A model generated the notes under the pieces. The model saw nothing but the letters and a program-made list of their open reading frames with translations, did not search any database and was not told the DNA's origin. A stretch of 14,303 bases of DNA, from positions 1 to 14,303 of the forward strand of contig NZ_NMWV01000041.1 of the NCBI RefSeq assembly GCF_002860405.1. Reading direction: 5' to 3'. This document shows, piece by piece, positions 1 to 6,968 of this stretch; position 1 is the first letter of the stretch, and each line of letters begins with the position of its first letter. A program made the position numbers and the translations under genes. The stretch is from Bifidobacterium imperatoris (GTDB taxonomy: Bacteria; Actinomycetota; Actinomycetes; Actinomycetales; Bifidobacteriaceae).

Positions 1-582
1 GCACCCGTCCCGCTCGCCGGTCTCGAGCATCACGTCGTAGTATTCGGAGAAATCGGACATGGCGGGCCCGGTCTCGTCGGCCACGGATGCGGGGCATTCG
101 CGCAGCGCCTTGCGCACGTCGCGCCGGCCGCGGCGCTTCATGCGCGACAGGATGGCCTCGTCGCCGCCGGTGACGTCGATGACCACCGTCCAGTCGTAGG
201 GGACCGTGGACAGCACGGGGAGGGCGCCGGCCGACGACCAGGTGTCGAGGCGCAGGAACACGATCCCCGGATCCTCATGGCGCACGAAGGAGGCCAACGA
301 CCCGACCACGGAGCGTTCCAGGGCCGGGTTCGGCAGCACCGTCCACACCGGGCCGTGCATGGACCGCAGATACCGATAGCCATGTGTCCGATACTCAATC
401 AACGACAACATCGCAACCGGAGCATCACCATCCAACACAGCCAGTACGCCCCAAGGTCTGCGACCGTCAATGGTCTGTTGATAATCCGTCCAAACCTTGG
501 TTTGTTCAATAGGCATTGCGACATCGCAAGCGGAAGCTTCCTCCACGAACGCTTCAAATGATATTTTCTCAACCGTAAGCAT
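1..582 (-). CDS. FemAB-family peptidoglycan interpeptide-bridge aminoacyltransferase (partial, C-terminus outside window)
   Basis: The frame is open from ATG at 582 to the window edge, giving 194 residues (MLTVEKISFEAF...ETGERDGC). FemA/FemB/FemX enzymes are cytoplasmic GNAT-fold transferases. They move an amino acid from aminoacyl-tRNA onto the peptide stem of lipid II and so build the interpeptide bridge; in bifidobacteria the bridges contain Ser, Ala or Thr. Family traits seen are an early Q-T-x-x-W segment (IEQTKVWTDYQ, about residues 27-37), a first-half core with VIDV near 148, and a basic stretch after it (ILSRMKRRGRRDVRKALREC) followed by FSEYYDVMLETGERDG, where the family has F-x-x-[FY]-x-x-[LM]-x-x-T-x-x-R. 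The start is supported by an AGAAAGG site 8 nt upstream of the ATG. Family length is usually 330-420 residues, so about half is missing to the left. The amino acid transferred cannot be read from this part. Confidence 0.82.
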   Translation of the reverse strand, partial: MLTVEKISFEAFVEEASACDVAMPIEQTKVWTDYQQTIDGRRPWGVLAVLDGDAPVAMLSLIEYRTHGYRYLRSMHGPVWTVLPNPALERSVVGSLASFVRHEDPGIVFLRLDTWSSAGALPVLSTVPYDWTVVIDVTGGDEAILSRMKRRGRRDVRKALRECPASVADETGPAMSDFSEYYDVMLETGERDGC

Positions 583-620
583 TCCGACAACCTTTCTTAC
601 CCAATGCAGCTCAAATTAGA

Positions 621-629
621 GGGGGGGGG
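621..629. repeat. Nine-G homopolymer upstream of the FemAB-type gene
   Basis: There are nine consecutive G residues on the plus strand (nine C on the coding strand of the FemAB gene), 39 bases upstream of its start codon and 27 bases past the stop of the truncated reductase frame. Tracts of this length can vary by slippage. Here the tract lies outside any intact reading frame, so at most it would alter promoter or leader spacing. Confidence 0.6.
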
Positions 630-655
630 ACGAAAAATCGGGGTAATTACCGTAC

Positions 656-763
656 CTATTGCAGCGCGCGCCACCACTCCGCCGCGGCAATGGCGGCGAT
701 GGCATCGCCGTTGCCATTGATGGTGGGCGAACTGGTGATGATGAGTACGTTTGATGAGGTCAT
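656..763 (-). pseudogene. N-terminal remnant of a flavodoxin-fold NAD(P)H-dependent FMN reductase (35 codons)
   Basis: The reading frame starts at ATG 763 with a good ribosome site (AAGGA, 8 nt spacing) and encodes MTSSNVLIITSSPTINGNGD followed by AIAAIAAAEWWRALQ, then TAG at 656. The VLII-x-S-S-P-x-x-N-G-N pattern is the typical first beta strand and phosphate-binding loop of NADPH-dependent FMN reductases and quinone reductases, which hold FMN and reduce quinones, flavins or azo compounds. The family normally has 170-200 residues, so only the first strand and part of the first helix remain. The other two frames downstream do not continue the family pattern, which points to a deletion rather than a simple frameshift. 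It lies 45 bases after an MFS remnant on the same strand and may once have been its operon partner. Whether the 35-residue peptide is made is unknown. Confidence 0.6.
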
Positions 764-808
764 GACTGGATTCCTTACGATTGAAAACGAGAGCAGGTGC
801 CGTTCGCG

Positions 809-988
809 TCAAACACGATTGCTGAGTCGTACGCGTATCGGCAACAGCGCAAGCAGTATCACGGCGAACAGGCAGGCTGCACCTGCAGCTGCTCGGATGG
901 AGAACACGGTGATGGCTACGCCGCCTACTGCCGTGCCCACGGCGATGCCGACGTTGCCGAATGCAATCAACATGCCGTTGGCGAACCA
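809..988 (-). pseudogene. C-terminal remnant of a major facilitator superfamily transporter
   Basis: The minus-strand frame ends in TGA at 809 and reads WFANGMLIAFGNVGIAVGTA, then VGGVAITVFSIRAAAGAACL and FAVILLALLPIRVRLSNRV. This is the final membrane-helix pair of a DHA1-like MFS exporter; the (A/S)-N-x-G-x-A-x-G-x-x-x-G-G pattern is typical of helix 11 of YdhP/arabinose-efflux-type transporters. Everything before it is lost. Upstream, the frame runs into DNA whose plus strand encodes a flavodoxin, so it is cut at about 985-995. No start codon with a ribosome site is seen, so no transporter can be made. The family length is about 390-420 residues, and only about 60 survive. Confidence 0.62.
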
Positions 989-990
989 TG

Positions 991-1265
991 TCGAGAATAT
1001 GAACCAATACGACACCATTCTGCTGGGTTACCCCATCTGGTGGGGCACGGCACCGATGTTCATCGCTACGTTCCTCGAATCCTACGATCTTGACGGCAAG
1101 ACCATCTATCCGTTCTGCACTAGCTCATACACGCCAATCGAGGACAGCTACGACTTGCTGCGCGAGGCTGCACCGAACGCGACCATCGGCGATGGCCTGA
1201 CCGCGAACTCCGACGACGCCACCAACCAATGGCTGAACAAGCTCACCAGCGAAACCGCCCGGTAA
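991..1265 (+). pseudogene. C-terminal part of a flavodoxin (N-terminal half deleted)
   Basis: From about 991 to TAA at 1263-1265 the plus strand encodes a clear flavodoxin C-terminal half: MNQYDTILLGYPIWWGTAPM, then FIATFLESYDLDGKTIYPFC, ending NQWLNKLTSETAR. The YDxxxLGYPIWWGTxPM loop binds the FMN isoalloxazine ring, and the DLDGKTIYPFCT strand is the conserved fourth beta strand. The first strand with the FMN phosphate loop (T-x-T-G-N-T or S-x-x-G-N-T) is missing. Upstream, the open frame passes antisense through the MFS remnant, which is not flavodoxin sequence. The gene was evidently beheaded by a rearrangement and should not bind FMN. An apbE-like gene follows 63 bases downstream in the same direction, so both may have been one flavin-related operon. 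Confidence 0.72.
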
Positions 1266-2080
1266 CGCCAAAGGTTGCAAATCAGGGCAGGCATCAGGCA
1301 ACGAGTCAGGAAGTACGTGTCTACAGCCATGCAACAATCAAGCACCCTGGACCCAATTCCGCGCGAGCATCTCGCATCCATCACCATCGACGATGCGAAG
1401 AGGCTGGCTCGTTGCCGATTCTTCACCTTCGATACGTCGGCTCATATCGACGTGCGAATCAGCGGCAATGCGCCGTCACCAATCATCGCGATTTTGCAAT
1501 CACTCATCGACCAGTGCCGCTCATTCGAACGTTTGTTCTCACGCACATTGCCCCACTCTGATGTGTCTCGCATCAATCAGGCTCATGGCGAGTGGACGGG
1601 CATTGATGCACAAACCGCCGAACTCATCGAAACCGCAATGCATTACTGCGCGGAGAGCGAGGGACTGTTCGATATCGACATCGGGCCACTGGTACAACTC
1701 TGGGATTGGCGCAATCAGATGGTTCCTTCTCGAGAGGCGGTGGCAAACGCTCTCTCCCATGTTGACTTTCGGACTATTGAGATTGAGCATGACCCAGTTA
1801 CCGGTGAGTACCGATGCAGGCTATCCGACCCTCAAGCCACCATTGATCTGGACGGCATAGCCAAAGGCTGGATTGCCAACCGGCTTGCGGCAATCCTGCT
1901 GAAGGCGGGTTTCTCGAATTTTCTCATTGATCTGGGCGGCAATACGATCATGCATGGCACTCCATCTCCACATCATGGATGGAGAACCGCCACTCTCGAC
2001 CCCCAGTCACCGGCCGCAGCCACCATGACGCTGGAATACCAGCCGGCGAGCGCAACCGACTCGGGTCCGGCCACCGAATC

Positions 2081-2125
2081 GTTTGCAAGTTCGCGCATCG
2101 ACGAACCCCGCGCGAACTTACAAAC
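2081..2125. repeat. Inverted-repeat module 1 (15-bp arms, 15-bp spacer) in the apbE 3' end
   Basis: The left arm GTTTGCAAGTTCGCG (2081-2095) and right arm CGCGAACTTACAAAC (2111-2125) match at 14 of 15 positions, separated by 15 bases. The single mismatch would form a G-U pair in RNA read from the minus strand. The module coincides with the point where ApbE similarity is lost. Confidence 0.72.
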
Positions 2126-2143
2126 AAATTGCATGCCAAAATC

Positions 2144-2188
2144 GTTTGTATGTTCGCGCGGCACTCGTGAGGACGCGAACATACAGTC
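2144..2188. repeat. Inverted-repeat module 2, a diverged copy of module 1
   Basis: The left arm GTTTGTATGTTCGCG (2144-2158) and right arm CGCGAACATACAGTC (2174-2188) pair at 13 of 15 positions, again around a 15-base spacer. The arms match those of module 1 except for a change at arm position 8 that occurs in both arms together, so pairing is kept. No T-run follows on either strand, so it is not a standard intrinsic terminator, although it lies between the ends of two convergent genes. Confidence 0.7.
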
Positions 2189-2222
2189 GGTTCCGGCGTC
2201 TCTTGTTGTCCCATCCGCGACG

Positions 2223-3011
2223 CTATAGGCCCCGACCATTCGCACCGCCCGAATTCAGACGAGTAAAACGCGCCATAAGCGTTGAGGGAACAAGCTTGGC
2301 CAGCAAACGGTACGCCTTATAGAACGTCATCGGCGTGTATTCGCCGCAACCGCGCTCCGCGAGACTCAACGACCGTTTGACAGTCCCGGCAAGGTCCAGA
2401 TACGGCAGCATGCCGATTTTGCCGCCGCCTGAACCGCGCACGTTCATTTCGGTGTCCATGTTGCCGGGACTGAGCAGCATGATGTTCACGCCGCGGGGGT
2501 GCTCCTCCTCGCGAATCGCGAACACGAGCGAGCGCACGTATGCCTTGCTGGCCCCATAGACCGCCTGCCACGGCATCGGCGCGAATGCGGACACCGAGCC
2601 GGTGACGATCTCGAAACTTCCCCGGCTCATGTATGGCAGAAATACACGGTTGACCATCGTCACCCCTTTGACGTTGAGATCAATCATCGCGAGCATGTCT
2701 GCCGGTCTCATGTCGCGCAGCAGGCCCTCGCGCTCGTAACCGGCGTTGTTGACGAGCACGCGTATCACCGGCTTGGCGTCGGCCAGCAGTTTGCCGAGTC
2801 TGCCATAGCTGGAGGAATCGGCAAGATCGAGCGGTACGACGCGCAGGGCCGTGTGCGTCGATGGGGCAAGTTCCGACGCGAGCACTTCGAGGCGTTCGTG
2901 CCTGCGCGCGATCAGCCAGATCTCATCGAGCCGTTGATATCGGTCGGCGATATGTCGCGCGAATTCGCGGCCGAGACCGGATGATGCGCCGGTGATGATG
3001 GCGATGTCCAT
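2223..3011 (-). CDS. Short-chain dehydrogenase/reductase (SDR, classical type)
   Basis: This 262-residue protein (MDIAIITGASSGLG...NGRGL) is an NAD(P)-dependent oxidoreductase with one Rossmann domain. Visible motifs are the cofactor loop TGASSGLG (7-14), NNAG (88-91), the structural Asn in DLNVKG (113), a catalytic Ser at 139 or 141 and the Y-x-x-x-K pair (Tyr152, Lys156). An Arg pair after the second strand (LIARRHERL) suggests NADPH preference. The start at 3011 has a GGAAAGGA site 7 nt upstream; the open frame upstream of it has no SDR similarity. It lies 82 bases downstream of the Old Yellow Enzyme gene on the same strand and is probably cotranscribed with it. Its 3' end overlaps the stop of the convergent truncated apbE by a few bases. 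The substrate is unknown. Confidence 0.88.
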   Translation of the reverse strand: MDIAIITGASSGLGREFARHIADRYQRLDEIWLIARRHERLEVLASELAPSTHTALRVVPLDLADSSSYGRLGKLLADAKPVIRVLVNNAGYEREGLLRDMRPADMLAMIDLNVKGVTMVNRVFLPYMSRGSFEIVTGSVSAFAPMPWQAVYGASKAYVRSLVFAIREEEHPRGVNIMLLSPGNMDTEMNVRGSGGGKIGMLPYLDLAGTVKRSLSLAERGCGEYTPMTFYKAYRLLAKLVPSTLMARFTRLNSGGANGRGL

Positions 3012-3093
3012 TACGATGTCCTTTCCATATTCCCGCTTGTACTGTTTCGATGCATTCGATGACTTCTTCCGGTCAGCCTTTGCCGCTCTCGAA

Positions 3094-4404
3094 TCACTGC
3101 CGGCCTTTGCGGCGGCGCGGGGTGAGCGCCGCGGGACCATGCTGTTTGAGCGAGAACAGTAACGCACGCATGCCGCCGATGCGTGGATTCGGGTGTTTGC
3201 CACGCGCAATGCGGTGAATTTGCAGCTCAAACCAGCTGATAACGAGAATGCCGCCGAATGCCTTATCGAGATGCTTGATACCGGTGGTAACCCGTGGCAA
3301 ATCGACGCTTCCACGCCACCCATCGCGGATAATGCGGTTTGGCAGGTCGGGCACAAGCGCTAATGGGCGCGCGATGCCGATCATCTGCGTGATGCCCTCG
3401 TCAAGCGCACGTTCCATATCATCGGCATTGCGGAATCCGCCGGTCAACGCAATCGGTACACTCAGTTCGCCTTTGATGCGGCGCGCAAAATCAGTGAAGT
3501 AGACACCACGTCTGCGATCTTCGGCCGCACCGTCATTGGTCTGGATAACCGGCTTGGAGTACGTGCCACCGGAAATGTCGATGAGATCAACGCCGCGGGC
3601 TTCGAGTTGCTTCATCACCCAGACGGATTCTTCTTCACTGAACCCTCCTGGCGCACCGTCCCGTTCATTGACCTTGATGGCGATGGGCACATCGGATGAA
3701 TTGAGCTTCACCGCAATCGGGAATTTCGGACCGACCGTCTTACGCACCGCATCGAACACGTCGAACAGGAAGCGCGCACGATTTTCAAGACTGCCGCCAT
3801 ATTCATCGGTACGGCGATTGTCAAGCGGCGAGAGGAACTGGTTGATGAGGTAGCCGTGCGCCGCATGGATTTCCACGCCAGTAAAACCGGCTTTCTTGGC
3901 GATACGGGCAGTATTGGCGAACCGACGGATGATGTCGTGAATCTGTTCGCGCGTCAGTTCGGTAGGTTCAGCGAAGAACTTACCGTACTCACCAGCGACC
4001 TTTCCCGCACTCGGCGCAACTGGATGCGGATTAATGGTAATCGGCGACTGGCGGCCAGGGTGATTGATTTGCATCCAGCAGTGCGCGCCGTTTTCAGTGC
4101 CGGCCGCGGCCCAACGTCGCAGCATGGCGAGGTCGCGCTCGTCTTCGACGACAACATTGCCAGGCTCGCCAAGCTGCATATGGTCGACCATCACATTGCC
4201 GGTGACGAGCACACCGGCACCGCCTTGCGCCCACGTGCGATACAGGCGTACATGAGCTTCGGTCGGCGCGCAGTCGCGGCCGGCGAGCGCCTCATTCATT
4301 GCGGACTTGTAGAACCGGTTCTTGATTGTCACTCCGCAGGGCAGAGTCAGCGGCTCGGCGGTAAGCGTTGTCGGCGCCGACGTTGCAATCGTGCTGTCTG
4401 TCAT
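3094..4404 (-). CDS. NADH:flavin oxidoreductase / Old Yellow Enzyme family ene-reductase
   Basis: This 436-residue protein is a single FMN-binding TIM barrel of the OYE family. Such enzymes take a hydride from NAD(P)H and reduce activated C=C bonds (enones, nitroesters, quinones). Seen are an N-terminal barrel start (PLTLPCGVTIKNRFYKSAMN), QINHPGRQ (112-119), the substrate-binding His pair in EIHAAHGYL (His180 and His183), QFLSPLDNRRTDEYGGSLENR (189-209), and the phosphate-binding GGFRNADDMERAL and GIARPL segments near the end. The C-terminal basic tail (PRRRKGRQ) is unusual. There is no Fe-S or second flavin domain, so it is not a full 2,4-dienoyl-CoA reductase. The ATG at 4404 is chosen because a GGAAAG site sits 9 nt upstream; a TTG three codons earlier is adjacent to that site. 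It is divergent from a TetR gene, which probably represses it. The gene downstream is an SDR. Confidence 0.92.
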   Translation of the reverse strand: MTDSTIATSAPTTLTAEPLTLPCGVTIKNRFYKSAMNEALAGRDCAPTEAHVRLYRTWAQGGAGVLVTGNVMVDHMQLGEPGNVVVEDERDLAMLRRWAAAGTENGAHCWMQINHPGRQSPITINPHPVAPSAGKVAGEYGKFFAEPTELTREQIHDIIRRFANTARIAKKAGFTGVEIHAAHGYLINQFLSPLDNRRTDEYGGSLENRARFLFDVFDAVRKTVGPKFPIAVKLNSSDVPIAIKVNERDGAPGGFSEEESVWVMKQLEARGVDLIDISGGTYSKPVIQTNDGAAEDRRRGVYFTDFARRIKGELSVPIALTGGFRNADDMERALDEGITQMIGIARPLALVPDLPNRIIRDGWRGSVDLPRVTTGIKHLDKAFGGILVISWFELQIHRIARGKHPNPRIGGMRALLFSLKQHGPAALTPRRRKGRQ

Positions 4405-4439
4405 GATATTCAACTTTCCATGCGTCCATATTTTTACAG

Positions 4440-4467
4440 TTGTCTAAATTAACATAAACTTGGACAA
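4440..4467. promoter_or_regulatory. Operator-like dyad between the OYE and tetR genes
   Basis: TTGTCTAA (4440-4447) and TTGGACAA (4460-4467) are inverted copies (7 of 8 positions) around a 12-base AT-rich spacer. The dyad is the only clear symmetric element in the 87-bp region between the divergent start codons. TetR-family regulators commonly bind such sites to repress both themselves and the neighbour. Each arm resembles a -35 box (TTGTCT, TTGGAC). On the tetR side TTGGAC followed by GATAGG or TAGGAT gives a weak promoter close to the start. Binding by this TetR is inferred. Confidence 0.5.
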
Positions 4468-4491
4468 ATGCAAAATTCTGGACGATAGGAT

Positions 4492-5076
4492 ATGCTGACG
4501 GTCATGAAGAAAGACCTCAACGCCAAACTCACACGCGGCACACAGCGCACGCTCGACGCGTTCTTTGATGCGATGATGACGCTACTTGCCGAAAAGTCAT
4601 TCGCCGACATCAGCGTCAACGAACTATGCGAGCGCGCCGGTTATCCACGTGCCACGTTCTACAACTATTTCGAAGATCGCGACGACCTGCTCACCTACTG
4701 CTGGATTGCCTTGTCCAGGCAGACGGACTCCGCCGACCTCGCTGCCGTCGATTCCTCTCGTCGCGTGGACGTGGCATTGGATTCAATGGCCGACCTGCTG
4801 GAATCGAATACCGCTCTACTGCACACGGTTCTGGCGAATAATCCTCCCGAAGGCCCTCTGTTCACCAGCCTGCACCGATTCATTGAGAGCAACGCCCGGC
4901 GGCTCATGCTCACTTGTGTCGATCGCGACCGATTCGATTTGCCGGCCGACCTGATTGCCGACCATTACGCGAACACGGTGATGCTCGTGCTCGACTGGGC
5001 GTATCTTCGCGGCCACACGCTCACCCGCGCACAACTGCACGATTATGCACATACGTTGCTACGCGGCGTGGAGTAG
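4492..5076 (+). CDS. TetR/AcrR-family transcriptional regulator
   Basis: This 194-residue protein has an N-terminal helix-turn-helix: LTRGTQRTLDAFFDAMMTLL, then FADISVNELCERAGYPRATF (37-56) and YNYFEDRDDLLTYCW. The GYPRATFYNYFEDRDDLL segment is the canonical TetR recognition helix followed by Y-x-(H/Y)-F. The C-terminal ligand and dimer domain has no recognisable signature. The gene is divergent from the Old Yellow Enzyme gene with a dyad between them, so it is likely an autorepressor that also controls the OYE-SDR operon in response to an electrophile or other small ligand. The start is uncertain: ATG 4492 is only one base from an AGGA, while ATG 4504 (MKKDLNAK) has the same AGGA at 13 nt. 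Its stop is 2 bases from the stop of the convergent MFS gene. Confidence 0.88.
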   Translation: MLTVMKKDLNAKLTRGTQRTLDAFFDAMMTLLAEKSFADISVNELCERAGYPRATFYNYFEDRDDLLTYCWIALSRQTDSADLAAVDSSRRVDVALDSMADLLESNTALLHTVLANNPPEGPLFTSLHRFIESNARRLMLTCVDRDRFDLPADLIADHYANTVMLVLDWAYLRGHTLTRAQLHDYAHTLLRGVE

Positions 5077-5078
5077 CT

Positions 5079-6482
5079 CTACTTGTCACTGCGCAGAAAA
5101 ACAAGCGGGATGATGATCAGCGGAACCGCGCAGGTACACATGGCCAGGAATGTCAGGTTCAGGCCACGCATGTTCGCCGCGGCCAAATCCAGGCCGCCAG
5201 CGTGCGCGGAAGCCGCCAGCGCGGTCATCATACCGACGAACACGGCCTGGCCGATTGCACCGGCAATCGTACGCAGCGCTGTAAGCAGCGCGTTCGCATC
5301 GGCGAGACGACCCTCGCCCGCCGAACTGGTGCCCCAGGTTACAAGCGGCATCATTAGGCAACCGATCGCCAACGAACGCGCCACGTTGATCGTAGCAGCC
5401 ACCCAGATTGATGCCGAGAGAGGCAACAGCCCCATGCACAAGTTGCTGGCGGTCAGGCAAATGCCGCCAATCAAAAACAGTCGCTTCACGCCAAACCGGT
5501 CGTAGAGTCTGCCGGCCATCGGACTGATGATCGCCATCGCAAGCGAGCCTGGCAGACTCACCAACCCGGCCATCGACGCCGAGCCGCCCTTGATGGTCTG
5601 CACATAGAGCGGCAGCATCACCGACGAGCCCATCATCGCGAAGTACAGCAGCATACTGCCGATCACACTCAGCGCGAAGCCACGGTTACGCAAAATGCGC
5701 ACGTCGAGGAATGGGCGCTCGCGGTGCAGCTGCAGCACCACGAACCAAACAGATGCGGCTACGCCCAAGACCAGCGGCAGCAGCACCGTCGTGCTGACGA
5801 ACGGCATGGAACCGATGTTGCCGATACCGAGCGTCACGCCACCGAATGCCGCGATGCTCACCGCAAACGACAATACATCGAAGGATCGCTTGGATGTGTT
5901 GAGCACATTGCCGAATACGAAGCATGCGGCAAGCAGCGACACCACCATAACCGCGATTACCAGGTAGAAAATCGATCGCCACCCGAATGCATCGACCATC
6001 AAACCGGACAATGTAGGCGCAATCACCGGTGTAACGCCGACTGTAAGTCCATACCAGCCCATAACCGTGCCACGATTGTCCGGATAAATGGTCATGAGCA
6101 CAACCTGCGCCATCGACATCAGCAGCCCATTGCCGCACGCCTGCACTACGCGGCCAATCATGATGACGGCGAATGGCACCGGAGCCACGCAGATCAGCGA
6201 GCCCACGATGAACAACGCCGCACCGGCAAGATACAACGGCTTTGTGGGGAATCGAGTGATGAGGAACGCAGTCAGCGGCATGACTATGCCCATGGCGAGC
6301 GAGTATCCACTGGTGAGCCATTGGCCGAGTTGCATGGTGATGCCCAAATCGACCACGATGGGTGGCAAAACCGTGGTAAGCGCCGTGGCCATGATGGTGG
6401 TGGCGATGCATGAGAGCATGATGTTGGCGAAGATAAGCGCACGGCGACGGTTGCTTAATGAAGATTGTTCAAGGTGAGACAT
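5079..6482 (-). CDS. MFS multidrug exporter, DHA2 (EmrB/QacA) type, 14 TM
   Basis: This 467-residue, very hydrophobic protein starts with a short basic cytoplasmic tail (SNRRRALIFANIML) and fits 14 membrane helices. DHA2 marks are the first helix with LTTVLPPIVVDLG, the T-S-x-x-L-x-x-(A/G) region in QWLTSGYSLAMGIVMPLTAF, the antiporter motif C area GLTVGVTPVIAPTLSGLMVD followed by FGWRSIFYL, and LDVRILRNRGFALSVI before the second half. These proteins export drugs or toxic metabolites by proton antiport across the cytoplasmic membrane. Loops are short and no extra domain is present. It starts 18 bases after the marR stop with no strong ribosome site, suggesting an operon with translational coupling. 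Expression is probably controlled by MarR at the operator at 6969-7015. The exported substrate is unknown. Confidence 0.9.
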   Translation of the reverse strand: MSHLEQSSLSNRRRALIFANIMLSCIATTIMATALTTVLPPIVVDLGITMQLGQWLTSGYSLAMGIVMPLTAFLITRFPTKPLYLAGAALFIVGSLICVAPVPFAVIMIGRVVQACGNGLLMSMAQVVLMTIYPDNRGTVMGWYGLTVGVTPVIAPTLSGLMVDAFGWRSIFYLVIAVMVVSLLAACFVFGNVLNTSKRSFDVLSFAVSIAAFGGVTLGIGNIGSMPFVSTTVLLPLVLGVAASVWFVVLQLHRERPFLDVRILRNRGFALSVIGSMLLYFAMMGSSVMLPLYVQTIKGGSASMAGLVSLPGSLAMAIISPMAGRLYDRFGVKRLFLIGGICLTASNLCMGLLPLSASIWVAATINVARSLAIGCLMMPLVTWGTSSAGEGRLADANALLTALRTIAGAIGQAVFVGMMTALAASAHAGGLDLAAANMRGLNLTFLAMCTCAVPLIIIPLVFLRSDK

Positions 6483-6500
6483 GGTATTGCTTTGTTGTTA

Positions 6501-6941
6501 TTAGCGATTCTGATCGAGCTCTTGGTAATGACGTTTGATTGCCGACAGGATTTCCCCGAATTGCATACGCTGGTTTTCGTCAAGCGCGGCAAGCAGCTCG
6601 ACGGACGCATCACTACCGGACGAACGCCGGCGCAGCGCTTCGGCCTTGCCCTCCTCGGTGAGCGCGACCATATAGGTGCGGCCATCTTCGGGATGCGGTG
6701 TACGCGCAATCCAGCCGCGTGTCTCCATTTTGCCGAGCAGTTCGCTCAATGAAGCCGAGCGAACGTCTAGGATCGCCGCAAGCCTGCGTTGGCTGACTGG
6801 ACCGAGACCGCTCAAAGTGAGCAGACAACGCGACTGCCCGCTACCGTGCGCGAGTGCGTCGTTGTTGCGCACCTCCCGCTGATGGCTGACGCGTGCCACA
6901 TCATGAAACAGCTCCACCAGTTCCCGGTCGCTCAAAGGCAT
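6501..6941 (-). CDS. MarR-family transcriptional regulator
   Basis: This is a MarR-type winged helix protein of 146 residues from ATG 6941 (MPLSDRELVELFHDV). The domain core is CLLTLSGLGPVSQRRLAAIL, then DVRSASLSELLGKMETRGWI (recognition helix) and the wing RTPHPEDGRTYMVALTEEGK with the conserved D-G-R. Dimerisation helices flank it. It is the first gene of an operon with a DHA2 exporter 18 bases downstream, the usual arrangement for a ligand-released autorepressor. The start is ambiguous: ATG 6971 would leave only a ~13-nt leader and no ribosome site; ATGs at 6953 and 6950 are too close to the GGGGAG at 6954-6959; ATG 6941 has it at 12 nt. Any of these leaves the DNA-binding domain unchanged. 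The ligand is unknown. Confidence 0.87.
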   Translation of the reverse strand: MPLSDRELVELFHDVARVSHQREVRNNDALAHGSGQSRCLLTLSGLGPVSQRRLAAILDVRSASLSELLGKMETRGWIARTPHPEDGRTYMVALTEEGKAEALRRRSSGSDASVELLAALDENQRMQFGEILSAIKRHYQELDQNR

Positions 6942-6968
6942 GGTTCGCATCATCTCCCCATAAGTCAA

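Larger units (their letters stand above)
1329..2228 (+). pseudogene. apbE: FAD:protein FMN transferase ApbE, truncated at the C-terminus
   Basis: ApbE proteins cleave FAD and attach FMN covalently to Thr or Ser of target flavoproteins, using Mg2+. The frame from ATG 1329 (299 codons) shows the family up to about residue 225: FERLFSRTLPHSDVSRIN (66-83), GLFDIDIGPLVQLWDW (112-127), IDLDGIAKGW (172-181, the KGW loop of the FAD site) and FLIDLGGNTIMHG (198-210). After GWRTATLDP the similarity ends. The H-I-x-x-P-x-T-G segment and the terminal Mg-binding A-D-x-x-x-T motif, both needed for catalysis, are absent. The last ~60 codons run through two hairpin repeats and end in TAG, overlapping the stop of the convergent dehydrogenase. 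There is no signal peptide. A GTG at 1317 is another possible start, but its AGGAAG site is only 3 nt away. Activity is doubtful. Confidence 0.7.

Noticed and set aside
690..1265. A 191-codon open frame that includes the flavodoxin C-terminus
   Set aside because: Its first ~100 codons are antisense to the MFS and reductase remnants and have no flavodoxin pattern; only the part from about 991 is flavodoxin sequence.
2081..2188. CRISPR array or direct repeat cluster
   Set aside because: Only four copies in alternating orientation with degenerate arms; there is no regular repeat-spacer array and no cas gene nearby.
2144..2188. LexA (SOS) box
   Set aside because: Each arm contains CGAACAT only as a half-site; the second half GTTCG is 20 or more bases away rather than 4, and no SOS gene is adjacent.
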